Positions 1-9,615 of a DNA stretch of 64,000 nucleotides are shown one piece after another. The notes under the pieces were generated by a model. The model saw only the letters and a program-made list of their open reading frames with translations. It was not told the origin of the DNA and did no database searches. Made by a program: the position numbers and the translations under genes. Source of the stretch: Branchiostoma floridae (lineage: Eukaryota > Chordata > Leptocardii > Amphioxiformes > Branchiostomatidae); the NCBI RefSeq assembly GCF_000003815.2, contig NC_049992.1, positions 16,716,467 through 16,780,466 of the forward strand. The letters run 5' to 3'. Position 1 is the first letter of the stretch. Every line of letters begins with the position of its first letter.

Positions 1-249
1 CTGTTATTACCAGTATCGGAGAGAAGATTTCTTCATTTTGTGAAGGCATGAAGAATTGGACAGGTTTTGTGACAACTACAGAGGATAGTGTGGATGGAGT
101 TTATTAATTTTCCCTTAAGTTATTGGCGAGACTTGATCTCAAGTGAGGTGTGTACATAGTTCACTTCAGAAAATTGTCCAAAGGAATACTTGTAACAGGG
201 ACGAGGATAAAATAGCGTTTTAGAATGGCGCGAAGGCCGAGGCCGTTTG

Positions 250-257
250 TGACGTCA
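250..257. promoter_or_regulatory. CRE octamer TGACGTCA (1)
   Basis: Perfect palindromic CREB/ATF site, context TTTGTGACGTCACCCC. Confidence 0.4.
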
Positions 258-632
258 CCCCTTTTCGCGGGCTTTTTTTTGGCTAATAGAATCTTTTATT
301 CCAACTTCTTACTTCTAAAGTTGAATTAAACTTCCAACACAAAAATATGCATTCAGCCAAATTTCCGACTGACCAACTCCATTATTTGTCAATGAATGGG
401 CAATCCATCTGACATCACTTTACGCAGAGGATCATCATTTGCAGAAAGACTATGATGCCCCCCGTCTCTGTTGATCTAGAATTCCATTGGTTACAGTAGG
501 TAAAATGAAAAAGTTAGTCACTGTTGCCACTTTCCCCCAAACATTTACAGGCTCGGTTGATTCACCTATCCCATTTATTGAACGAAAGATCATACAAAAC
601 CTTTAACGGTCGTTTACACCTCTTTAAGACCA

Positions 633-640
633 TGACGTCA
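633..640. promoter_or_regulatory. CRE octamer TGACGTCA (2)
   Basis: Perfect CREB/ATF palindrome, context ACCATGACGTCACATA. Confidence 0.4.
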
Positions 641-1057
641 CATATAGTCTCGTTCCCAAGCCCATTGTGTTTGTACATAGAGGTGGTAATACCAAAGGAA
701 AAAGTATCAGAACATGGTATTACCCCTAAGATGTAACTTATTCCGTTTCTGTACATTTTATGGCCAAGACAGGAGGAACTGGGTAAGACCTTAGACAACG
801 AGAGGTTCGGAAATCAATCGTGATCTTAAATTGTAGATGCTAGAGAAGATAGGAGAGAAGGCTCCAAGGATTGGGTTCGTTTCAGAGGATTTTATACGAA
901 AGACAACAGAGAGCTTTCTTACTTTTACACTGGAAGAGGAGGTAGAATCCACAGAGAATGTCATTTTGATACGGAAAGTATAAACTTAAGTAGCCACCAC
1001 AATATGCCTTAAAAACCTTGAACTTGATTCTAATGAAAATGGCGTAATATCCGGGTA

Positions 1058-1065
1058 TGACGTCA
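1058..1065. promoter_or_regulatory. CRE octamer TGACGTCA (3)
   Basis: Perfect CREB/ATF palindrome, context GGTATGACGTCATTTC. Confidence 0.4.
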
Positions 1066-1279
1066 TTTCCGTCTGGGAATACAGCAGTTGTAATCGAATA
1101 GTTGTGACAGGTCATCACGATGTGTAATATTGTGAACTTTGGTGCTGATAGCTGCCTATATTGTCATCGTCTATATGTGGTTAAGAACGTACTTGTGGAC
1201 CAAATGCTTGTGGCTTTTTTCCCTGACGTAGTAAAGATTGAATTGTGTAAAACTTTGGCAAGTGCCCATGTAATGCAGC

Positions 1280-1287
1280 TGACGTCA
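1280..1287. promoter_or_regulatory. CRE octamer TGACGTCA (4)
   Basis: Perfect CREB/ATF palindrome, context GCAGCTGACGTCACAA. Confidence 0.4.
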
Positions 1288-2682
1288 CAACTAGCGCAGT
1301 CTGAAATGTTTAAAATTTGTTGTACCTGTGAGGTTGAAAGTGTTGCTACCGAGCTGCAACACTGCATTTGTGGTTGTCCGTTAAAAAAGTCAATCGATGT
1401 CGGAGAAATCTTGCTGCACCAACAAGCAATACAAACCTTGTGCTACGTCATCTGTGTGCATGGACTCGATTGGACAGTGCCATGGTAACCGCCAAATTGT
1501 CGTTTGCTCTATACCTTGTATTGTTGGCGCATGCGCAAAGACCAAGAGTAGCGTTTCAATATCTGTGTACTGGTAGGCAATGTCATCAATCTTTCTTGAA
1601 GTATATTGTATATGGTATTTACTTGTGATATTGTTGCATATGCCTGTAACGTAATGCTGCATTCCAATAATTGTCTAACAACGTTTGTATTTGCACATCA
1701 ATGGCATTAGTAAAGTATGCTTTTGCTGTCCGAGTCGTCTGCGTTTGTTTATTATTCTTGTCTGACACAAATATGTTCAGAGTTCAGAAAGAGAATTGTA
1801 TAATTTTCTCATTTTATATCTGAAAATAGATACATTTGGTACAGATAAAGGTACCAAAGCAATTATCTACATAGAAATCAACGCAGCTAGTTCCGTCTAG
1901 TAAATGACGACAAGATATCCCTTCTCTCAATGTCAGGGAAATGAATATTAGTACTTACAATAGTTGATATTAAGTATAAGGAAGTACTTTAGTAACAAAT
2001 AAACTTCCCCACTTACCCAAATTATGTTGGATAATTGTGGACCATGTTCGGGGTGGGGGCGTTTTTCGTCTGTCAAACGGAGTATTGTTTTCGGCCCAGT
2101 AACAATAGATCTCAGAAGATAAGATCTCAGAAGACCTCGCAATGTGACATCCTGTAAGAACGTACACGTACAAGAACTTTAAGAAGCTCCTCAAGTAAAG
2201 TGATACAAGAACCTTGATCTTAACGGTGATGTCACGACAGAAAGTGTTATTTGATGACAGCAATTTACAGATATTTATTACTTAATGTCCTCCCACAGAC
2301 AATAACTTAAGAGCGAATGCAACGACGCGCGTCGAATGTAGCTCTCCATGAAAGGTCAACGTATCCTAAAGTACTTTGAGAAAATGTCATTCATGTAGTT
2401 AATAATATTACGTCATTCCTCCATTGCGATCGTTGCTGGAAGAAAGCCAAGTCGCCATACAAGTGAACAACGGAAAACAATTAAAATACAAATATGAAGT
2501 TTAGCACTAAAATGTACAAGAGCAGTAACCATTGTTATGTAAAAGTAGTGAAAAAGTTTACAGGTAGCTCCGCTCTATACTGATTAGGAGATCACCAGTT
2601 CCTGGCAGTGTGAATGCATGAGTCGTATGTATACAGGAGTTTGTACACTTGAAATGGACGGAAGCTCTGTCCAATTTGCAAG

Positions 2683-2794
2683 TAGCCCGGTTTCCAGCCG
2701 TACTATAGCGCCAGAGTATCCTCTGTTCTCTTCTCAAATTTACAGACAGGAAAGAAGAGACTCTGGAGCTATAATACGGCTGGATACCGGCCTA
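2683..2794. repeat. Fold-back inverted repeat (about 35-bp arms)
   Basis: TAGCCCGGTTTCCAGCCGT at the left is mirrored by ACGGCTGGATACCGGCCTA at the right, and pairing continues inward through the ACTATAGCGCCAGAGT region. It is probably a small MITE. The open frame running across it is a by-product. Confidence 0.7.
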
Positions 2795-3084
2795 CTGCCC
2801 AAGTGTCATCGTACGTACAGAGAAAACAGCGTGGCTATTATTAAAATAGTTGGTAAAAGTTCTGTAGGGCTTCCAAGCTATTCAAAAGTACTTTGTTATG
2901 TCTGGAACGTCGTTGGATCAATACCGGCTACAGAGGACAGTCTACTGCCCCCCCCCAGGGGCCCTACCTATCATGCGATTTCACGAGGTAGGTCAAGGAG
3001 TGTCGATCTTTATCATATTGCTGTGTAAGAAGAAACTTGTTCTGTGTTACAATGTGAATGATCGTAAATCTAGATACTCTATTA

Positions 3085-3230
3085 TTACTTCATCCATTCC
3101 TTCTATCCTTTGTCTTCCTCTCTTCCCCCTCCCTCCCTCGTTTTTCCCTCCTTTGCTACCTCTCATTTTACTCGCCCTCTTTCCCTCTATATCTCCTCCA
3201 CCAACCCCTGACTACTGCAAACATACAGCA
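3085..3230 (+). repeat. Low-complexity C/T-rich tract
   Basis: About 145 bp consisting almost wholly of pyrimidines (CTTCCTCTCTTCCCCCTCCC and similar). Confidence 0.7.
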
Positions 3231-3652
3231 TCCCCCATGAGTTGCAACGTTACCTTCGCCAGTTTTCTCCCGATGTCTCGTCCCTTGAGGACAAGAGGAT
3301 TTGCCGGTGTTTTGAAGCGGTAATTCAATCAAACCCGACAAAGAACGAACGGAAATCACGCTTTAAGGTACAGTTACGCTCGTGCGTCAATACGTCCATT
3401 TCTGCCTTTTTATTCACAAATGATTAAATTTAAACCAGATCAACAATCATGTTGTAAGGCTGCCCAGAAGTCACAGTACAGTGGAAAGCTTGTGATAACA
3501 ATCGCCATAATCATAGGTATTAGCTTTTTCATGGATAGGGATATTGATTTTTGCTGGGACAAGTGCGATTTATATATGAAATTACTTGTAATGGGTTTTA
3601 GAACACATGTACACGGCTTATCTCCGCCGCCACTTTGTGCCTGTGAAGGCAC

Positions 3653-3660
3653 TGACGTCA
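3653..3660. promoter_or_regulatory. CRE octamer TGACGTCA (5)
   Basis: Perfect CREB/ATF palindrome, followed 4 bp later by a half-site-like TGACGCA. Confidence 0.4.
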
Positions 3661-4206
3661 GAGTGACGCACTTTACAATTAAAGGTCTCGCCACAGGGAC
3701 GGTTCACTACTGCTTGTGAGGGGCTGTGTGATATTGAAACAAGTTCTTGGGTACAGTTTAACCAGCTTGATTAAGCTACATGTTAGTAATATTCTCATGG
3801 TTTGTATTCGTTTGGATCCTTGTAGTGCACAGTGTAACATAGGGCAGCTTACGGTTCTGTAGCATGGTATATTTTTTACAAGGGGGGTACTAGCCCTTCC
3901 CCGTGTTTACGTCCCTTCCGAAAGATAGGTGCAGTCCTAACCGAGATGCCCTCTCAGGATTATAGATTACAGAAAGAGTGAGAACAATTTGACCGCCAGC
4001 TAACCAAAACCTTATGAACAATAGTGCCACCAAAGGCGACGGTAACTGTTGTTTGAGTTTTCACAAAAAACATTAATCGATTCATCTTTAAGTGTAACTC
4101 TGTTCCCAATGAAACGTTTCAAAATAAATTTCCTCCCAAAAGTGTAAGAGCGAATTAAATAAGGTTTTATGGCTGTGGTACCGAATCTCAATAATTAATG
4201 GTTTGT

Positions 4207-4261
4207 CCCTTGTCATGGCGGCAGCATGCTGGTATTTATAAATACCTGCCATGACGCAAGG
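4207..4261. repeat. Hairpin with GGTATTTATAAATACC palindrome
   Basis: A perfect 16-bp palindrome at 4231-4246 is flanked by a second inverted pair, CCTTGTCATGGC and GCCATGACGCAAGG, making a bulged hairpin. Confidence 0.7.
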
Positions 4262-4263
4262 TA

Positions 4264-4271
4264 TGACGTCA
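4264..4271. promoter_or_regulatory. CRE octamer TGACGTCA (6)
   Basis: Perfect CREB/ATF palindrome next to a TATA-like palindrome (4231-4246) and a GC-rich stretch (about 4280-4460). This combination is the most promoter-like spot in the left 9 kb, though no transcript start or first exon is evident. Confidence 0.45.
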
Positions 4272-4972
4272 TGGCTGTCAGCCGGCGGGGTTTGTTTGCC
4301 CGCCTTCCCGGGGTAACACCTCAGCGTGGGCGGATGCTAAATTTTCCAACACCCGGGAAACACTGGGTGTAGCAAACTGCCGCGTTCTGTGCGCGTCATG
4401 TGCCCGGTGTCACAACAAATTTGTGCTCCGCCAGATTTTTGTGCCGTGAGGTAGCGCACGTGATTGGAGTTACGGTTTGGGTTAGTTAGCTTTCACAGAA
4501 CGACCCATCTGCAAAAAATCCGAATTCCGCTTGAAATAACCAAGCCCCACCAATGTGATACACGTCTATCCCGTCAGGGGTACTGGAAATCGTCAAGAAC
4601 TGTCGGGGTAAATGTTTGGCAGAAATTTGGCTTGACATCGGACACCGGCCGCACGTAGACACATAGCGTCGTCACTATCGCATTATAACAGATCAATGCC
4701 TCCTCTGAAGGGTTACTTGAGGGTACGCACTGTCAAAATGGACTACGGGAGCACTGTCGTCTACAGTCTGCTTTCAAATCAAACTATAACGTATAAACTT
4801 ATAGTTTTACCTAAATACGCCGACTATTTACGTGTGGAATGAAACAATGAGTAAACAAATACTTAAATAGCTAAAATGTCTGAAGATACCCGAACACGCT
4901 TTGGTTGGTCCTAAATATGTAAACTCAACGTAAGCAGAAAAGTGCAACAGACCTACTGACTGTGTAAATCAT

Positions 4973-5189
4973 GTGCATTGAGTTCAGTGCCTGTCCTTGG
5001 TGCTGAATGTGGTAGTTATGGCCCGACCTTCCAATCATATTACATTACCTCCGTAACCAGAAAAAAAGTGCAAGGGACCACATCCGGGGCGTTTTTTTAT
5101 ATACCTAGTGACCGTTAAAACCACGTGCATTGAGTTCAGTGCCTGTCCTTGGTGCTGAATGTGGTAGTTATGGCCCGACCTTCCAATCA
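4973..5189. repeat. Direct repeat, two 65-bp copies 152 bp apart
   Basis: GTGCATTGAGTTCAGTGCCT through CCAATCA occurs at 4973-5037 and 5125-5189, nearly identical. A degenerate third copy with CTGTCCTTGGTACTGA follows near 5290. Confidence 0.85.
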
Positions 5190-5199
5190 GATAACGTTT

Positions 5200-6290
5200 C
5201 CCCCACTAAACGTTTTCTATAGCTTCTGCGTGGGGTACTTTTCTTTACATAACGTGCATTTCGTATTAGTAATGATTCGACTGCTCTGTCCTTGGTACTG
5301 AAAACCCCAACCTTCTGTTGTAATTGGTGACCTACATGCTAAAACGTTTCCGATAGCTTTTGCGTCCACGGGACTAAGTCCTACTCTTAAGTTTAAACGT
5401 GGCAAGAGCCGCCACAACCATTTTACATGTTATATCCTTTCATATGTTTTTCTTTTAATATTTGACTGCCGCATTCCGTCCGTTTAATGTCGGCCTTTTT
5501 TTACCACTTTCTTCATCACTGTAACAAAAACGTTACATTGCGGAAAGCAACAGAACTGCAGTATGAACCTTCAATAACATTTTCCTGAATGATCCTTAGC
5601 AGACTATATGCAACATTCTACGCATGCCCTTGATGACAATTTTTGTCGTTAGCGGTTGTATGCGTAAATTATCTTTCTTTACAAAAAAGTACAAATGTCT
5701 TGTGAAAACACATCTTTAATTGTCGATTTGTCACCAATCAACTGTACACATCGTAAATTCAACAAACTTTCTGCGCTCAATAAAAACTCAATACAACGGA
5801 TAAATTGTTACACCTTGTTAGCAACTTTATGATTCAAAACTGATCCATACCCAAGTTAAATGATTAAGGAAAGTTACAAGTTCCCTTGAATCCCCCAAAA
5901 TGTCTTTACTTATCTATTATCTGACCAAAGTAGGATATGGGGCAGCCATACGGCTGTTTTATACGTCCTGTGGCTAAAATAAAGTCTTCTTTTCTCAAAT
6001 ATATATATTTCTTGAAAGGACTACATACCATGCTTTTGTTGTTACTTGGCACAAAACGGTTACACGTGTAATGAAAGCTGCATAGCTCACACATAATACC
6101 AGGCAAGATGGATGCACACATATCAAAAATATACAAATACTGATCTCATGTCACAAGACAATAAACAAGTTAAGTTTCTGTTTTGCACTCTCTACCATGT
6201 CTTCCAGGTCTGAAGGGCTAGTTGTTACCTTTTACAGGAAGATGTTAAAGATCAATTTTGAACAATTCAACAAATCCTAACTTGAAATCC
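5200..6290. other. No gene recognised
   Basis: AT-rich sequence with a degenerate continuation of the 152-bp repeat at its start; no coding signal seen. Confidence 0.5.
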
Positions 6291-6296
6291 AATATA

Positions 6297-6460
6297 GTGG
6301 GTCCAAGAAGTATCCTTGTGGTACACATCACTGCCATTAGAACACAACAATCCAACAATGTGGGTCCAAGAAGTATCCTTGTGGTACACACCACTGCCAT
6401 TAGAACACAACAATAGAACATTGTAGGTATGAGAAGTATCCTTGTTGCACACATCACTAG
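6297..6460. repeat. Tandem repeat, 63-bp unit, about 2.6 copies
   Basis: GTGGGTCCAAGAAGTATCCT begins copies at 6297 and 6360; a diverged third copy starts near 6423. The repetitive frames on the minus strand come from this unit. Confidence 0.85.
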
Positions 6461-6485
6461 TACACAGCAATATTGGCACTGTTTA

Positions 6486-6603
6486 TACCCTCCAAGCAGA
6501 GGTTAGGCTGCGAGACATCAACAAAACAGTACAACATAGAAGCCTGATAAAAATGCCTAAAAATGTCAAAAAACAGCCAAAGCCTAACCTCTGTTGGAGA
6601 GTA
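6486..6603. mobile_element. MITE, internally deleted copy
   Basis: Left end TACCCTCCAAGCAGAGGTTA is mirrored by CTAACCTCTGTTGGAGAGTA. A longer relative with the same ends is at 52645-52838. Confidence 0.7.
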
Positions 6604-6764
6604 ACTGTTTAAACATTCATCAGTAGAACAAAATACAAAATGTTTAAGTCACAACTGACAGCTGCCTGGTAACACAATACTGACAGAAAGGTGAGGGAGA
6701 CTGACTCTTTCTCCTGCTGTAGTATCACGTACACAACAATTTAGAAAAACAGTACTCAAATGAC

Positions 6765-7035
6765 TGCCTTCAAAACTATGGTAGAGGTAAAGGTAAACCT
6801 ATAGCCTTTTTGAGGCTGTATGGACAGTTTGTTGTTATCCACTGTGTCAAAAATGTGGTATTGGATGATACCCAGTTTTACACCTGGGTGGAGGAAAGAA
6901 AGTTGTGTAAAGTGCCTTTTCCCTGACATGCCACAACATTTGCGGCATGACAGAGGATTTAAACCCAGGACCTCAGAGTTCTTGGTCAAACATACTAACT
7001 GTTACACCAATGTGACTCCACGTGGCAGGTACAAA
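6765..7035 (-). mobile_element. tRNA-derived SINE (GGTTTAAA-type), minus strand
   Basis: Read on the minus strand it has an A-box-like TGGTGTAACAGTTAGTA and a B-box-like GGTCCTGGGTTTAAATCC, followed by a conserved body ending in the GTGGATAACAACAAACTG segment. Related copies lie at 9990-10255, 17760-17930, 23085-23360 and 46255-46570. Confidence 0.65.
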
Positions 7036-7754
7036 GTTTTTAAAACACTGCAGTTGGTTCTTTCTACATCCTGCCATATGAGACAAGGCTTCAGATTCAA
7101 TACTTAAATGTCCAAAGAAGTACATGTACAAGTTTCACCAAGAGACCAAATTTCTTTACAGTGAAAACTGTACCAAACAGGAGATGGGCTATAGTAGGGT
7201 ATGCTTGGTGCACATCTTTTAGTGCCCTGTCTATGTCAATGTCTTTATTTGCATCATAAACAACATATTTATATTTAGTCACAAATGTTCTGTACACTGA
7301 CCACATTTTCAACTGGAAAAAAAACTATTTCGTACACTTTTGTTCAATTGCAATCTCAATAAAAACTTGTCCCTCATCATTTAGTCAATTAAATTAATCA
7401 CCATTTGCACAAGTCTTTCATATTATGATTGTTTAAAATTGAACACTGCCTGACATCTGATATTAAGTGCCCATTTCATTGTCTTTACCAGTGGTACAAT
7501 AAAGTTGATGGTTATCATGATTGGACGCTTTTCTGAGCAGAAATAAATTAATCTGTTGTTAGCTTCCCTTTCCCAGCTCAATCATCGGTAACAGTATGAA
7601 AAAAAAGAGGAAAACTTAATACAACATATGAAAACACTGCAAAATGTGCCAGAAGTTTTTTGGTGTCTTCAAACAGAAACACTGCAAAACCACCAATTCC
7701 AAGGGCTGGATCTGGCAATTTTCAGTAGCGGCAACCAGGCACACAGGGTTGGGG

Positions 7755-8026
7755 TCAGGGTTGGACAAGTCCAGTAGCCCTATTGTCCCGGGCAAGTGAA
7801 ATTGCCCATTGGGCAAGAATTTCCAATGAGTGAGACTTTGATATGCTTGTTACTTTTCACGGTCATGGCATCAAGCATTGGTCAACACAGAAAAATTGAC
7901 CCAACCAATAATATGCATAGAAAACGATTCAAATTTTGGGCAAGTGAAAATTTGTTTCCGGGAGGTAAATTTTTTATGTACTTACCCAATAGGACAAGTG
8001 AATTTTCGAAAACTTGTCCAACTCTG
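7755..8026. mobile_element. MITE with GGTTGGACAAGT ends (hAT-like), copy 1
   Basis: Ends CAGGGTTGGACAAGT and ACTTGTCCAACTCTG are inverted. The interior repeats TTGCCC/GGGCAAG words. A related copy is at 22714-23031. No clear target duplication was found here. Confidence 0.55.
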
Positions 8027-8577
8027 AAAGTGTGCTTGAATTATTTGATGGAAGTCTGTGGGATACAAGTACACGTGGGATATTGTGAAATATGTTCCAG
8101 TCCGGAACACTTGCACAGAATGTTATCACGGCCCGGCGCCCAGTTATGACCTAAAACAATTATCATTCCAAAAGGTGACATCAGCACATCAACACCATAT
8201 ACTGGTATTTCTGATAAACACCTTCACATCGCAAATAACATCTCTCAAATAAAGAAACTCTGACAAACGTTTTTGCTACTAATCTCGTCAAAACAACTCG
8301 TGCACAAATAGCACAATGTTGTGCTATAATTGTCTTCTTTAAACCACTGCAAGTTTCACAGTTTGTTTAAAAAAAGTAGTCATCAGTCAAGTCTTTTATT
8401 ACTTTAAGTCTCCATGACCTGTAAGTAAGTAATACCAACATAAGGATTCAGGGTAAGTATCTTATTGAGACTAGTAGTAGTATAGATGATGAAGCCATCT
8501 TGACAACTCACTTTGAGTTATGTCAAAGGCCTGAAGCTTCTGCTTTCAGTAATACTGTTCTTCTCTTTATTGAAATC

Positions 8578-8800
8578 TAAGTCTCTGTAGTTCAACTGGT
8601 AGCAGCCTCACAGTTGAGCTCCTGGTTTAAAACAAAAAATTGGAGACCACAGTTCAATGCTGGGTTGGGCAACTTAGTTTGGGCTGTAGTGGACGTGAAG
8701 TGTTCTTAGAGGTAGGGGGAGGGCTAGAAATTCCTCACTGTAAAAATATACCCTACTACTGAAACAGCAAGAAAACTTGCAGCATTCTGTGCCACTACAA
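8578..8800 (+). mobile_element. tRNA-derived SINE (GTAGCTCAACTGGTAGCAGC type), copy 1
   Basis: TCTGTAGTTCAACTGGTAGC is an A box. It has the same body as the copy at 9668-9845, including the CAACTTAGTTTGGGCTG and ACAGCAAGAAAACTTG segments. Confidence 0.65.
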
Positions 8801-9149
8801 AGGTCTGAAAGAATGAGCAATGACGGAAAGGAAGTACTGAGCCTAACACGTTTATCACACCTTTGCCTACTGCTACTTAGCTTTCCCCTTTAATTTCTTT
8901 CTATTGCCTCACCTTATTACCTTTGTTGAAAAATAATACAAATTATCAATCAAATTGGTTTGTTTTTTATAACTTTGCATCAACCCTATATCACCCTGTA
9001 CAAAATAGTTTTCACAAGAAAACTTTATTGGCCTGTATTGTGTGATGGGATTGGTCAATAATTGTTAACCCCTCTTCCCATTGGCTGGCACTCTGGCCAA
9101 TCAGAGAAGCTAGCAGCCTTCTGGACATCAATCAAGAATTGGCACATCA

Positions 9150-9155
9150 TTTATT
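9150..9155 (-). terminator. Candidate poly(A) signal AATAAA of the peptidase gene
   Basis: TTTATT on the plus strand gives AATAAA in the transcript about 280 nt after the stop codon. A second copy at 9024-9029 is an alternative. Confidence 0.45.
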
Positions 9156-9437
9156 GATGAAATTCATGATTACTGTAGATACATAAATTACTGCACCATT
9201 GAAATCGACTTTCAAGTTACGAATTATGCCTATTATGCCAAAAATAAAAGGAGGGAAGAAAAATTACTTAGAAATCCAAATAAAAGGGATGCAGCAAAAC
9301 AAATATAGAAAATACTGTCTGACCCTCCTGGCCCCAAAATAAAAGAAAATGAAAACAAAATGTACACTGCATAATTCTGTCCAGCACAAGTTTTTACATC
9401 TGATTGGACAACTTAAATCTCACTCTCCTCTGATTGG

Positions 9438-9615
9438 TCAAGGCCCTTTGATGGCTCCATCGTCCATGTTCTTGGCTGCTGATTCGATGGTGACAGTGAT
9501 GATTGACAGCTGTTGATGAGCAGCTACCCAGTCCCCCTCCTCTATAGCGTCCACCACCCCGGGGAAGGTGGCACCGCTGTAGGAGTCGTGTTGGCTCGGT
9601 GCAAACACCAGATGT
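9438..9615 (-). CDS. NAALADL1: Peptidase last coding exon
   Basis: Acceptor CACTGCAG, in phase 2, stop TGA at 9438-9440. It encodes [20 protein letters not shown] and ends in [15 protein letters not shown]. The family C-terminus ([24 protein letters not shown]) is clearly recognisable. A candidate poly(A) signal for the minus strand lies at 9150-9155, giving a 3' UTR of about 300 nt. Confidence 0.95.

Larger units (their letters stand above)
1..2600. other. No recognisable gene; four CRE octamers
   Basis: Open frames here are short or overlap on both strands and show no family motif. The frame at 1120-1488 is the longest on the plus strand but lacks protein-like composition and spans a CRE. 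TGACGTCA occurs at 250, 633, 1058 and 1280. Confidence 0.6.

Noticed and set aside
1120..1488. 122-codon Cys-rich open frame
   Set aside because: Composition and the overlapping frame on the other strand suggest chance. It contains a CRE, has no signal peptide or recognisable cysteine spacing, and there is no adjoining exon.
2618..3028. 136-codon plus-strand open frame
   Set aside because: It runs through a fold-back inverted repeat, and its sequence is low in coding character.
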